From the NCBI RefSeq assembly GCF_003573695.1, contig NC_039358.1, forward strand, positions 193,540,418 to 193,604,417: a DNA stretch of 64,000 nucleotides, read 5' to 3'. A program made the position numbers and the translations under genes. Source of the stretch: Papaver somniferum. Taxonomy: Eukaryota; Streptophyta; Magnoliopsida; Ranunculales; Papaveraceae. This document shows, in pieces, positions 35,086-45,799 of the stretch (position 1 is the stretch's first letter; every line of letters starts with the position of its first letter). The notes under the pieces are model-generated. The model saw only the letters and a program-made list of their open reading frames with translations. It was not told the origin of the DNA and searched no databases.

Positions 35086-35375
35086 CCATTCCATGGGATC
35101 GTATATTCGACCATAGAATTGGAGTAATTAAGATTTATCTATTACCATTTATGAGACCAGTTGTGGATTCGATCATGAAATCGGAATGATGAGATAATAT
35201 AGTTATTGCTATTCTATGAGATCAAGCCGTGGATTCGATCATAGAATCAGAACAATTGTTTATTGCCATTCCTTGGGACCAGTCGCAGATTCGACCATGG
35301 AATAGGAGCAATTGTTATTGCCATTCCATGGGACCAGTCGTGGATTCGACCATGGAATAGGAGCAATTGTAATTA
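35086..35375. repeat. five tandem 54-64-bp units, each an imperfect hairpin (in Tat/Ogre LTR)
   Basis: Units start at 35086, 35145, 35209, 35266 and 35321. The last reads CCATTCCATGGGACC, a spacer, then GACCATGGAATAGG, so the arms ATTCCATGG and CCATGGAAT can pair. The unit at 35209 uses ATTCTATGA with TCATAGAAT instead, keeping the pairing. Two more decayed units may precede (about 34965-35085). The array recurs at about 48645-48925. Confidence 0.75.
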
Positions 35376-35780
35376 GGAATAATTAACTTTGTGGCTCTAT
35401 ACTTGCATAGCAAGCTGTCTAGGAGCATTTATTATCCCGATATGAGCTTGTCGGTAAGTCATATCCTTTATATAGTCAGGGTAAACTCGTTGTTTGTTCC
35501 TGAAGACGTTATCGCTCTATACTAGCAGAGCAAGATGTCTAGGAGCCGTCCATCTCGTGATACTATATAGAAATAATCACTGAAAGTGTTCAATATTCAT
35601 GAGATATGCCGTTGTCCAGTCGTGAGACTACATATCTACATGTACTCTGAGAGAAAGTACTCTCCGTTGAGAATTCAATGAGAGACCTGTGTCTCAATAC
35701 TCACGTCTGATTGCTGGATCAGAGCTTCGTATAATTATGAGTTTACGATTTTATCCCTTGTCGAAAATCCACCATCTACA

Positions 35781-36059
35781 TTAAGTCCCCTGCTTACTGA
35801 GGAAAGCTGTGTTCCTCGGTCAGCATTTAATGGTGATTTTTCGGCCATAAATAATACCAGTAATTGAACTTAGTCGTAAGTTGAGACGTTACCGGATTTA
35901 GAGAGCATGAGCAAACCACGACTTGATGAAGGCTTCAATGTCATGATTGGAGCGTCGTTTGATGAGCATAAATTGGTGTTGAACCGCTGGTTTGGACGAC
36001 GAGTCCTTGGTCGATTAGGATTCACGGGTCGGGCCCAATAAGGAAATCCTTATTTTAGG
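35781..36059 (-). other. purine tract and 3' end of the Tat/Ogre internal region
   Basis: The minus strand CAGTAAGCAGGGGACTTAA at 35781-35799 directly precedes the LTR and is the likely polypurine tract. The rest up to 36059 shows nothing recognisable. Confidence 0.6.
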
Positions 36060-36800
36060 AATAGACGCTCATTTGTTCATTAGTTTAAAGAACAAAAAAA
36101 ATAGACTTGAGTCTAATGATATAAAGTTTTGTTTATGAGCTTTCACGAAAACCAAAATTTTATCTTTGTGAGATTTCACAAAATGGAATAAACTCTCGTT
36201 CTAAAGGTGAATGCTCGCACAAGAGAAAAGTTTTTTTTTTTTGAAAAGACGTGCGTCTATTAATAAAAATTTTGTCTATGAGCTTTCATGAAAAATATTA
36301 TTTTCGATATGTGAGCGTTCACAAATTTTTGAAAATATACTCTCGCTTCAAAGACAGATGCTCGCGCGAAGGAGAAAAAGTATGTAGATATATTTTTCAA
36401 ATTTACATGGGTTTCACGTTAAATATTTACATATTTTGTAAAATCATGTTTTGATTTTGAACAACTGTTGAAAGTAGATAATTATACATGGTGAAATAAT
36501 GTCTGTGAGTTTTCACAACTGTAGAATGGACGTCTGTCCAATTTTCGAAAAACCAGTGGATGTTCACTCAGTAAAAACTTTACGTGGGTTGTCCACGGTT
36601 TCATGAAAATCAATTTATGATTTTTGAGCAATTGCTGGAAGCAAGCAATTGTATACATGATGAAATAATGTATGTATGAGTTTGGCGATATTATAGTGTA
36701 TGCACACATGTAGAAAACCAGCGAATGTTCATATGAAAGGTTATGTGAATTATTCATAGTTTCATGAAAAATCAGGTACTGGTTTTAAATAATGAATTTT
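36060..36800. repeat. degenerate tandem repeats next to the 3' LTR (Tat/Ogre)
   Basis: Related blocks recur at about 36110, 36260, 36490 and 36660. Shared phrases are TGAGCTTTCATGAAAA, GTGAG.TTCACAAA, ACTCTCG, GATGCTCGC and TTTCATGAAAATCA. Unit length is about 120-180 bp with heavy divergence. Such arrays upstream of the 3' LTR are a known feature of the Tat/Ogre lineage and can seed satellites. Confidence 0.55.
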
Positions 36801-37579
36801 GCTCATCTTGGCAAGTTTGAAGAGGCGAGCAAGTTTTTCGAAGGTTTTACGTTATTATCACTAAGTTCGTGAAACGTAAATAGGTAAGAGTGGAGGATTA
36901 CCATTTTTGTAGACGCTGTTGTGAGCACCTTTAATTCATGATTCATTGTTCTGTCGAATCCTGCGCTTTGTATGAACGATGTGCTCTGAGTGGTGAGAGA
37001 TCCTTCATATTGAGTTGTATTCCTGGTTATTCCGTTAGCTTTACCATAAGATGATCGTGTAGTGAGATCCCGGATCAATGTACTCCATGGAAATGGAGGA
37101 AAATATACGGGAGCGGAGAGCCCATAAGCAAGGACTATAGGGTGTTAGCAAATAACGTGCAGTCCCCAACCGCTCCTTGTGTCATGACTTTACCCGTGTA
37201 ATTAGGATCATGAGATCAAGGTTTGTTACTTATTTTCAGACTTTTGCTCCATCGATTGACGGTCTTCAACTTATTCCCGGGTAAACAATTCATGAATCAA
37301 AGCACTGATGAATAAGTCGATGTAAGTACCCTTTTTCGTGCACATGATCGTGGCATCTCCTTGAATGACATAATAATAATTGTTGTTGACGAACCCAGGA
37401 AGAAATCATGGTATATAAGCATTACTAGGGTATCACCCAGGCCTTCGGCCTGGGCTCAACCTCTCGTGCACCTTCGGTGCGTGGGACTTTATGATTTGGC
37501 CGGCTATCAGCATGTCAGATCATTCTGGATCGCGACGTCGAAATCCTTTCGTATGGTGGATTATTTTCTAGATAATGTG
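36801..37579. other. Tat/Ogre internal, unassigned; contains a double hairpin
   Basis: No protein motif. At 37436-37454 there is a perfect 8-bp stem with TTC loop (CCCAGGCC/GGCCTGGG). A second, 5-bp stem with the same TTC loop (GCACC/GGTGC) lies at about 37468-37480. Confidence 0.5.
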
Positions 37580-40436
37580 CATCCATAAAAATAAAGTTAC
37601 TATCCTTGAATTGTTTCCTTCTAAAAAAGACGCATGTTCCTTCCAAATACCTTGGCCTTCATTAAATAATTGAAGAAAAATAGAGGTGCACAATGACGTT
37701 AAGTAAATGTACGGAATACATGGATTACTTACAAATTGTTGTGGATGGTTTCAAAGTGGGCAAGATCTGTATCAGCTGGATTGGAATGAACTTTATTCAA
37801 GTATAGTTTGTACCCGCATTTTAAAATAGTTTCATTTTCACATTGCATTATAACTGGAAGGTAAATAAACTTACGTTCTGCATTGAGTACTTGGATCTGG
37901 GCGTCAAGTTTGGTTTCACGTCATTCTTATCATGCAAGACCAATACCATCCATTCTGTCCAACAATTTTTTTATAGATAGCCTTGCTATATTGCTAATGA
38001 GGAACTTATAGTCTGTCAACGAGTTACTTGTTTCCAAAAATAAAAAGTTAAACAAACTATAAGAAAGAAAAAGGAAAATCGAAATGGAAATCATAAATGA
38101 CGGTAAACAGATACTCGAATTAAGTCAGTTTAGTACTGCAAACACATACTCGAATTAAGTTAGTTTAGTACTGCATGCTTTGCAAAGATAGAGAGATAAG
38201 CAGTAGAGATCAAAAAAATTCCTCATCGAGATTGAAGAGAACGAACAAAAGTGAAGAAAAAAGAGAGACATAAATTTCCATTCAGGCGACAACAGCTATA
38301 AATAACTACAGGAAGAGGTTGCAGAATTAACCAAATATAAAGTCCCACCACTGATATGGTGGGAAAAAACCACGAAGGTTCAAATGTTACAAACTTTTTA
38401 AGCAAATTACCAATTTCCATGTTTGGTACCATTACATTCCGGACAATGGTAAATGACAGTTAATGCAACCAAGCGAAATTAAATGAGAAAATAAATAACC
38501 AATTTGATACCAGAATTAAAAAGGATACTAAACAAACATCCTTTGAGAACATTTGAGAACTACTAAATTAAGGCATTGAATTTAAAATTTAATTATGAAT
38601 AAATTGTATCTAATTTATTAACAAAATAGAGAAATTTCATGACACGACTCTCACCTACACAATAAGTGAGGCAAAACAAAAGCGCATAAATATAACTGCA
38701 ATTGCTATCTCTAAATCTCGCATAGTCCGATGATGGATTTGTGAATGTGCCAGCCGATGAGTTCTCTAGAATGTGTGCGCCTACCAACATGCAGTGATAT
38801 TGCAGCAGTATCGACACCCTATAGCATCTTCAGAAAATAAAAGAAACAGTATTGATCGACCAACATACAGATAGAAAGACACCAAAGCCAAAAATATACA
38901 TAAACACAAAGAAAATAGAAAACCACTTAGTGTTGTTGCTTTCTTTGTAATTGATACTATTTCCTCCCTCCAATTTTCTTTGATGGATTACAACGAAACA
39001 ATTGCCGCCATTGGTGTTTTAAGAGAATGATCCGAAGAGGGACACCAATAAATCCATTGCACATGATAAGATCAAATCAGTAGTGATTGAAAAAAAAAAA
39101 AAAAGAGAGAGAAACATCAAAATAAAGAAGAGGAAGTTACCAAGTTTAACCAATATATTTACTTTGAACGAAGTGTATAAAAATACTTGGATTATGAAGT
39201 TTTGATGTTTGAAGTGGAAAAATTGAAAAAGTATGCTACTCTGGATGAAGAGGAGATCACTGGCCTCCGGGAGGCCACTAAAACACCCAGCGGTACATAG
39301 AGAAAGATTAGAAGGGAAGCAGAGACTGTCAAGTTATGTACTAAGTCTCTCCAACTGCCTGCAATAATGTACAAAAATGTTTGGTATCCATACTCTTCTA
39401 CTCCTTTCCTTAGTTAAACATACATTAAATTGATGCTTACACATAACTGTTTGATATCTCTTTGAAGATCATGCAATAGTTACTGGAATAGTTATTGTGG
39501 GAGTTCCATCCATAACCTTGGTTTGCATTTCATAAAAAGTTGGTCAAACAAATGGATCAAAAACATATAACTTACAGAATTTTTCCGGATAAACCATTTA
39601 CATGAATATTTTCGCTAAGTAAATGAGAATAACAACAACTAAACGGAATGCGAACAGGAGGACCATAATCGTTTATAATCATTACCAACATTAGCCAAAT
39701 CCACGGTTGAAGAACAATATTCAAAAAATTGTAAGGAAGAAAAATCTCGCCTTTGAGACTCCACCAACTTAAGGAAGACCATCATATTTCTTTCTTATTA
39801 CAATAAACTTTAGCATCATCATGGAACTTAATCAGCATATTTCTTTCTTCTATTCCGTTGTGGCATTGGTGGATTCCTCACTTTCACTCTCACCTGCAAA
39901 ATTCACATCAACAAACCAACCTCAGTCTCGGCTAATGATGTCCAAGATGATGCCACAAACCCTTACCTTCTACCTCTCTATATGGGATATGGATTTTGCG
40001 AGACAATTTGTGGCAAAACTTAAGGTAAAGAGAGAAAGAAGTCACAAACCCTCTACTACGGCCATTCAACAATGAAGAAGGCGAAAGAATTATTGAGCAG
40101 GAAAATATGTAGAGAGTTAAGTGTTTTTTGTTTCCATGAAACTGACTAATTACGGTTTCCACAGTTAGTGGAATAGGATTCGTATCTAACCGCTAAAGAT
40201 TTGTACGCATGGTATAATTTTGAACAAATTTTAAGCGACAGCTCTCCACGTATTGAAACTGCAAAAACGGAACCACCAAGATTTGATTAGGTCGTGACAC
40301 GTTTTGGTGTTAAAACTTTTTGCCAGACTTGAAACTTTTTGACCCATTTTCCGCCAAAAGATCCGACACCCCATATCAAAAATGAACGCCAGGATTTGTC
40401 TCAAGGACAACTGACGGTGGATGGCCAAAAAGACCA
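37580..40436. other. AT-rich block of unknown origin within the Tat/Ogre element
   Basis: Composition changes to strongly AT-rich, intron-like sequence lacking the GC-richer texture of the flanks. This suggests an insertion, but I could not find terminal repeats or a target duplication. Small features include an A run at 39089-39103 and the palindrome GGCCTCCGGGAGGCC at about 39261. No credible ORF. Confidence 0.4.
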
Positions 40437-43400
40437 CTCTGTTTTAGTTTATTGATATTGATGAAGCGTGCTCTTCTTTGGGATATGAGAATATGGAGAG
40501 TTCCCAAAATCCCGAACTGAATGAAGATAATGGAGTTGCCAACGGAGATTCCAACATTGCTGAACCCTCAAATGGTTTAGAGACTCCCCTAGTAAGTATA
40601 TCTCCTGTGACCTCTTCATAGAAGTATGAAATTGCTGATTTGTGAATGAATGAATGAAAACCCATGTGAATACACGAGTAATTTTGCCGAAATACGTCAC
40701 CAGGAAATTTCAGACTTCAGCCTTTAATAAAAACGATGTAGAATCTTCGTTTGGGGTCGTATTTTCGACATATGCATATGTATCCTCAAGCCCAGGAAAT
40801 TTCCAAGCTTTAGCTAAAACGCTTTTTGAGTTTAGAGCTTGTTTAGGATCCGAAATCGACGAAACAGTAAACTTCCAGGAAACCTTCAGAAAATTTACAG
40901 CTGGCATGGGGTCCAATGTTTTGGCCACAACTCTTCGCTCGTTTCTCCAATTGTTGTGAATTTTGTATATGTTGTAGAAGACATCCATACGAAGAAAATG
41001 GTATATTACCCATACCTATATTCTTCACCAATTGCTCCCAGCTCGTCGGTTTGTACAGGACAGCATAAAATTATTTCAGACGGGCTTGTTGTAAAACACT
41101 CATGTTGCGTCTTTAGACCATTCGCTTGTGTCTTGAACGGTTGGTGAAGGATTTATGCCATTGATTCAATTAAGATCAGGACTCCTTGATTGTAACATGA
41201 TCATGGTGCTTGATTACCACCTTGTTTCTGTCAGTCGTAGAAACATTACTTCTGAAACCCTGGTCATGGGACCATAACTGAGGTTGCTCTCAAGAGGGGA
41301 TGATGTAATGACCATGGTTTCATGTCCCGGTGGTATCATTCCTTTTATGATGAATGATTAGCACTGGAGAGACCGGCACCAAGAGTGTTGGGATGTGAAA
41401 TTGATCGTCATGATCGGTGGACCGACAGTCCCTAGTATATTGTTGAATCTCCCTCTTTCGTTTTCCCTTCTTCTGTCAAGACCTAGATAGAGGACCCGGG
41501 TAGAAAAATCGATGTAAATACCTAGGTGGTCGAAGTTGGAGGTACCTTGATGAAGGACTTAGCGAAAAGACCTGGTGGACACCGATCGACTGTGGAAGTT
41601 ATGAATCCCGTCCACGAATCTCTGGTTGCGCGTTGTATGCTCTGGAAGCTGTAGAAACCTCATACTACGTCGGAATTCGATGTTTGACCCCAACTTTTGA
41701 ATCTAAGAGATTAAGTTATCATATGAGAAAAGAATCACTCAATTTGGAGTTGTATAAGTCAGCCAAAGAGGCGTGCACATTTGTAATTTGTAATCCCGTA
41801 CAGATTTTTCAGATCTCGTAGACCTGACAGTAAAGGCCATATCTTTTAGCTCGTATGTCTGATTGATGCGCTCTTTTGGCATGTTGTAGAAGAGATATAG
41901 ACGAACATCTTTTGTTGAGGAAGTATTGTCCTATTCCTCACTCATTGGTACGTTTTTTTAAACCCATGGGCTGAAGTATGTTGTACTTTATCTGTAGAAC
42001 ATCTTGTAGAAGACTTTGGCTTGTGACCGTCCACCATGCAAGCTTTCAGAAGATGCTCATGCTAACGTGTTTTCACGTCTAGATACCTTGATATGAATCA
42101 TTAATGCTTGGAGAAGCCCGCTTCATGTGTAACACTTCAGAGAACGGTTAGTTGATGAAGCCATGTCATGAGGATGTTTCTCCCGTTGTTGATGCTGAGA
42201 TCACGATTGAGTTTTCTCCATATATTCTTATTGATGCTGAGAACATGGAAGGATTTCCACCAGATATCCTTACTGATGTCGATGCTATGGTTAGAGCTGC
42301 CCCAGAGATCGAAAAAGGTTGGAACCATGATTATTCGTTGCTCCTCCATTCAGTGAGCATTTATATTGAAGAACTAGTTAGTGAGTTGAGAATCCGGTAT
42401 ATTGGGAATTCAACCTGAGTGCTCTTGAAAGCATGACTGTATCGTGAAGCGGCTTTGTAAGTGAATCCATATTGTTGTGGAAGATAGCAGCATATCTCCA
42501 TTCTGGATCGGTGAAGGGAAGAAGTTCCTCAGTCATGCAGGGTTTTGTGATGTAGAGAAGTCCCCGTTGATGAAGTTTCACGGAATCACCTCAGGTTGTC
42601 CAGTGTATGTTGAAGGAGTTAATGCCATACATGTATGAATGATGTTGCATCTGCTTCAGAAGTATTATCATGGGATAATGAAGACTTATCGATTGTAGTT
42701 TAGTAATACTTTGATCGTGCTGGTGTTGAATCAGTGTAGAGATATTTGTGTTGAAGACAGAGGCGCCATTATCAAAGGTGTACTCTTTGATTGGGAGTAC
42801 AATTTTAAGACTTCTTATATGCTTGATTGTTGAAGCATCATATCCCTTAAGCATCAAATGTCGTCGCTTTGATCATCTCGGCCCTGAGTATCTTTTGTTG
42901 ATGCAGCATTCTTCTCGTTGCGGTAGTAAGATTCAACACTTATGCAGCCATCAGAGTTTTCTGATTTTGTGGCACACATGGACGCTCCTGCAAAGATATG
43001 GAGAAACGCCCAAAGTATTCTTTGCCATGCTTGGACATCATCTCGGTAATGAATGTTCGGTGCTCGATTTGGAGAGGCTACCATTCACAACGTCTTGCAG
43101 AGTTTCTAGCAGAATTGAGTCCCCATGCTAGGATAGCATGTGAAGAAATAAATGACGTAGAAACGGGAGGAATGAGACTTTCCTGAGTGTAGAACCTCTT
43201 GATGAATGTCTATGCATCTTTTGCAGGTTCTTGCTTCAATCTCGTCAAAGTTCGAAATTCCTCCAAGTGCTTTGATGATGGTATGTCCGTAAAATCTTCT
43301 GAATCAGAAATTTCTTCGTTGGAGAGATGTGTAACCAGAGGCGCTTTGTAGGTACCCATCTTTTCAGCGTGGATCCACGTTCTTCTGAAGTACATGTCAT

Positions 43401-43640
43401 GCTTCCTTCATGTTCGAGTGATGCATGTGGATCCGATGGTTTTCAGTGGAATATTTTTGATGGCGGTGTCAACATCGATCAACGTTCTTCCAAATTCGTT
43501 TCTTCTGAGATTGATTGTGGTAAGCGGTCCCCAGTCGTACATCTCTTGGTCTGTGGCTGGAGACTCAAGAAATATTTCCGGAATAGACTTCTTGACACGA
43601 TGTGGTTCAGTACTGTGAACATGTCTCTCCTTTGTGCCTT
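40437..43640. other. Tat/Ogre internal region, degenerate, no domains recognised
   Basis: Many short frames exist on both strands but none shows RT, RNase H or integrase motifs. On the plus strand 42152-42418 gives an 88-aa frame with a diverged repeat of about 15 residues (IEFSPYILIDAENMEG, FPPDILTDVDAMV). Tat-lineage elements can carry antisense ORFs, so an antisense gene remnant is possible but unproven. Confidence 0.4.
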
Positions 43641-43774
43641 CGACAGATAACGCAATTCACGTTCGACCAAGGATTAAACTGCCGCTTTGATAGGTTGTTC
43701 AGAGAGTGTAAAGATTCTGACTGGGAGAGGATTCTTGTGTACTCCTTCAGTCCCCAGTTGAAGCTATTGTGGAT

Positions 43775-43900
43775 CAACCTTCTCTTTGAAAATGTGCTTC
43801 AAAACTCGGCAGTCGCTTGTGTGATGATTGACGAACCTGTGGAAGTAACCTCTTTGATGGAAAAAGGAAAGTCAGGTGCTTCTTGATCAGAAATTCTTGT
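43775..43900 (-). pseudogene. decayed gag zinc-knuckle remnant downstream of the gag ORF
   Basis: In a frame different from gag, the minus strand reads FFHQRGYFHRFVNHHTSDC followed by RVLKHIF. This resembles the C..H...GH.T..CR.LK knuckle of Tat/Ogre gag with the first cysteine lost. It lies where the knuckle should follow the gag core, and a stop comes soon after. It indicates that gag-pol was once continuous here. Confidence 0.5.
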
Positions 43901-44057
43901 GCGTTGGTCAGAGGCTTGTGCATTTTGCTTATCCTTCCTTTGTGCTTTTGAAGGAGCTGAGGTATGCTTGCGCGGCGGTTTGTCTTTCCGTTTGCTCCCT
44001 TCTGCAACAGTGTTTGTGGAAGGCTGGAGGTTTTACTGCTTCTTGATCATACGTCCG

Positions 44058-45164
44058 CTACCTCGAGTGTCTCGTCGTTCCTGCATTTGTAGCTTTTGTT
44101 CTTTCTAGTAAAGCGGGTGCAGTAGTTGACGATCTCTTCGAGGCTTCGTGAAGCTCTGAGAAAGTCTGGAATCGAAGATTTTCCAGTAGAGCTCTGTAAA
44201 CCGGGACCATGCCATTGATGCACAAATCTACTAGATGTTGCTCCGTGACATTTGGATCATGACAATCCAAGGCTTGGACTCTGAATCTTTTCACGTAGTC
44301 ATTGGGGTTTTTACTGACCCTCTGAAAAATTCTTCCCAGGTCAGAGAGAGTGACTTGGTCTGACACAAAGAAGGACTTCCTGTAGAAGGCATTAATCATT
44401 TCTCCCCAATTGTTGATAGTCCCTGGTGCGATGTTGTTATACCATGTGTATGCTCTGCCTTTCAGAGACTTTGAGAATTCCTTGAGACGAATGACATGAT
44501 TATGTTCATGTTCTCCCAGGGCTTCGAGAAAACGAGAGACATGTTCCTGAGCATTGCCAGTACCATCATATAAGGTGAAGGTTGGAGAAACGTAACCTTT
44601 GGGGAGTGGAATCCTCTGCGTAGCGGCAGGATAAGGAGGTTGATGACGATGGACATGCGATGTTTTGTCTTTTCCATGGTTCTCTAAGAGGTGCTCCAGA
44701 TCCTCGCGAGTGATAAAATTCGATGATCCCTTCGCTGATGAGTTGTCTGCAGCAGTTTTGCGGACTTCGTCGTCTTCTACTGTATGGATTGGAATTACTT
44801 CAGGATCGTCGTATGAGGATTTCTCCTTATCCTTTCCCTTATCTTGAGTTTTCTCTGACATCTTGTCAGTAAAAGTTTTGGGATAATTACACAACTCCTT
44901 CTGTGTAGCAGCCATGTCAGTCTGATTCTTTGCAAGAGTCTCCTGCGCTTTGATAAGATCAGCAATGGTAGGTGGTGGATCTCCTCTGACTTCTTCAGGG
45001 TGTCGTCCGGATAGTGGATGACCTTCGACGTGAGGAGGAGTAATGTCACCACCATCAGTGTTGGAGGTCGGAATTGTCTCCGGGATATTGTGATTGTTGT
45101 TGTTGCTAGTGCTAGCACGGTTTGTGTTAGGATTCGTAACTGAACCTGACCTGAGATCAACCAT
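44058..45164 (-). CDS. gag: Tat/Ogre-type gag (capsid) protein, open but C-terminally truncated
   Basis: A 368-aa open frame starts 37 bp after the primer site, the usual gag position. The N-terminus is polar and Asn/Thr-rich, and an acidic-Lys region (KTQDKGKDKEKSSYDD) follows. The Retrotrans_gag core spans about residues 190-340: FTLYDGTGNAQEHVSRFLEA, KEFSKSLKGRAYTWYNNI, FYRKSFFVSDQVTLSDL, PNDYVKRFRVQALDC and LVDLCINGMVPVYRALL. The zinc knuckle is not in frame; a degenerate one lies further on at 43.8 kb, so the protein ends early. Gag forms the retrotransposon particle in the cytoplasm. It is the longest intact transposon ORF near here, but the element as a whole is defective. Confidence 0.85.
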   Translation of the reverse strand: MVDLRSGSVTNPNTNRASTSNNNNHNIPETIPTSNTDGGDITPPHVEGHPLSGRHPEEVRGDPPPTIADLIKAQETLAKNQTDMAATQKELCNYPKTFTDKMSEKTQDKGKDKEKSSYDDPEVIPIHTVEDDEVRKTAADNSSAKGSSNFITREDLEHLLENHGKDKTSHVHRHQPPYPAATQRIPLPKGYVSPTFTLYDGTGNAQEHVSRFLEALGEHEHNHVIRLKEFSKSLKGRAYTWYNNIAPGTINNWGEMINAFYRKSFFVSDQVTLSDLGRIFQRVSKNPNDYVKRFRVQALDCHDPNVTEQHLVDLCINGMVPVYRALLENLRFQTFSELHEASKRSSTTAPALLERTKATNAGTTRHSR

Positions 45165-45200
45165 CTTGTGAAATTGTGATATTGCAACCGAGAGAATGAT

Positions 45201-45218
45201 CTCCCACTGTGGTCGCCA
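45201..45218 (-). promoter_or_regulatory. primer binding site of the Tat/Ogre-like element
   Basis: The minus strand TGGCGACCACAGTGGGAG lies three bases after the LTR end (45222). The TGGCGACC start fits the primer complements seen in Tat/Ogre elements. I am not certain which tRNA is used. Confidence 0.7.
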
Positions 45219-45221
45219 ATC

Positions 45222-45346
45222 TGTAGATGGGGAAAAACGATTTGCTGGTTTTTAAGGAATTGAGGAGACGACCGTACGGAGGAGACTCCTCGAACCGAGC
45301 GAAATGTTAAACCTCACACAGATGCACCGCTGCAAAGAGGATGATT
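45222..45346 (-). repeat. 5' LTR remnant of the Tat/Ogre-like element
   Basis: Only the 125 bp nearest the primer site remain. They match 32221-32345 and 45800-45924 and then break off in the sequence GCAAAGAGGATG. Confidence 0.85.
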
Positions 45347-45381
45347 TATGAGCGAAATGTTAAACCGAGTGAAATGTTAAA
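45344..45381. other. templated filler at a rearrangement junction
   Basis: Between the broken LTR and Copia sequence are two tandem near-copies of GAGCGAAATGTTAAA (45350-45364, and with one change 45365-45381). The original lies 50 bp upstream at 45297-45311. Short copied fillers of this kind are typical of polymerase-theta-type end joining. Confidence 0.7.
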
Positions 45382-45799
45382 TCTCCAAGATCTTATCATT
45401 CGCTGCTTGCTCTGATTTTATGAGCCAATATTCCTTAATTAATTAGTTGATCATCATACTACCAACTAAATCAACCTTGCATCTTTATTATTTATGAAGG
45501 ATGTACGTGTTATCACGTCTCGACTCTTTAATCTTTTTATCAAGAACATTCAGGAGTCCAGACTCTTTGTTCTCATTCAGTTCGATAGCAAGTTGTGAGC
45601 ATGACAATGTCCACTTGTTATGTTTGTTATTCTACACAGAGATCTTACCTGTTGGGCATAAAAAATTGTTTTAGCTATTGAATACTTTTCCAAATTTTAG
45701 TTTTCATTTGCGAAAAATTTCTTAAACAACCATCTGTTCCAAGTTGTTGGTTGTCTACAATGTCTTGTCTTGGTTAAAAATCAACAAACCAAGCCCAGG
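45382..45799 (+). repeat. duplicated Copia internal tail
   Basis: Matches 31803-32220 (and 29720-30136) with few differences. It ends CAAGCCCAGG, immediately followed by a new Tat/Ogre LTR at the same target position as at 32220/32221. It therefore represents a second copy of the Copia/LTR junction, not an independent insertion. Confidence 0.85.

Larger units (their letters stand above)
32221..35780 (-). repeat. 3' LTR (3.56 kb) of the Tat/Ogre-like element
   Basis: The full-length LTR was delimited by its inverted termini and by the second copy at 45800-49251. It inserted into the Copia sequence after CCATG (32216-32220; CCAGG in the other copy). It contains two internal arrays listed separately, and a repeated CTCTATAC...AGCAAG.TGTCTAGGAGC module at about 35395 and 35514. 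Confidence 0.87.
32221..45346 (-). mobile_element. Tat/Ogre-like Gypsy retrotransposon, 5' LTR truncated, pol eroded
   Basis: The left LTR (32221-35780) has inverted ends TGTAGATGG...CCATCTACA. A purine tract (minus CAGGGGACTTAA) adjoins it at 35781. Gag reads from 45164 on the minus strand. A TGGCGACC-type primer site (45201-45218) and the first 125 bp of the right LTR (45222-45346) follow. The long LTRs, TGGCGACC primer site, gag type and tandem repeats next to the 3' LTR point to the Tat/Ogre lineage. Protease, RT, RNase H and integrase could not be recognised in the 8 kb between gag and the LTR, so pol is deleted, replaced or decayed. The right LTR breaks off into a repair scar at about 45346. 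Confidence 0.8.

Noticed and set aside
35086..35375. CRISPR-like regular spacing of repeats
   Set aside because: Plant LTR tandem array with diverged units and no unique spacers; not a CRISPR array.
42748..43131. 127-aa plus-strand frame
   Set aside because: No domain; overlaps frames on the other strand in a degenerate stretch of the Tat/Ogre element.
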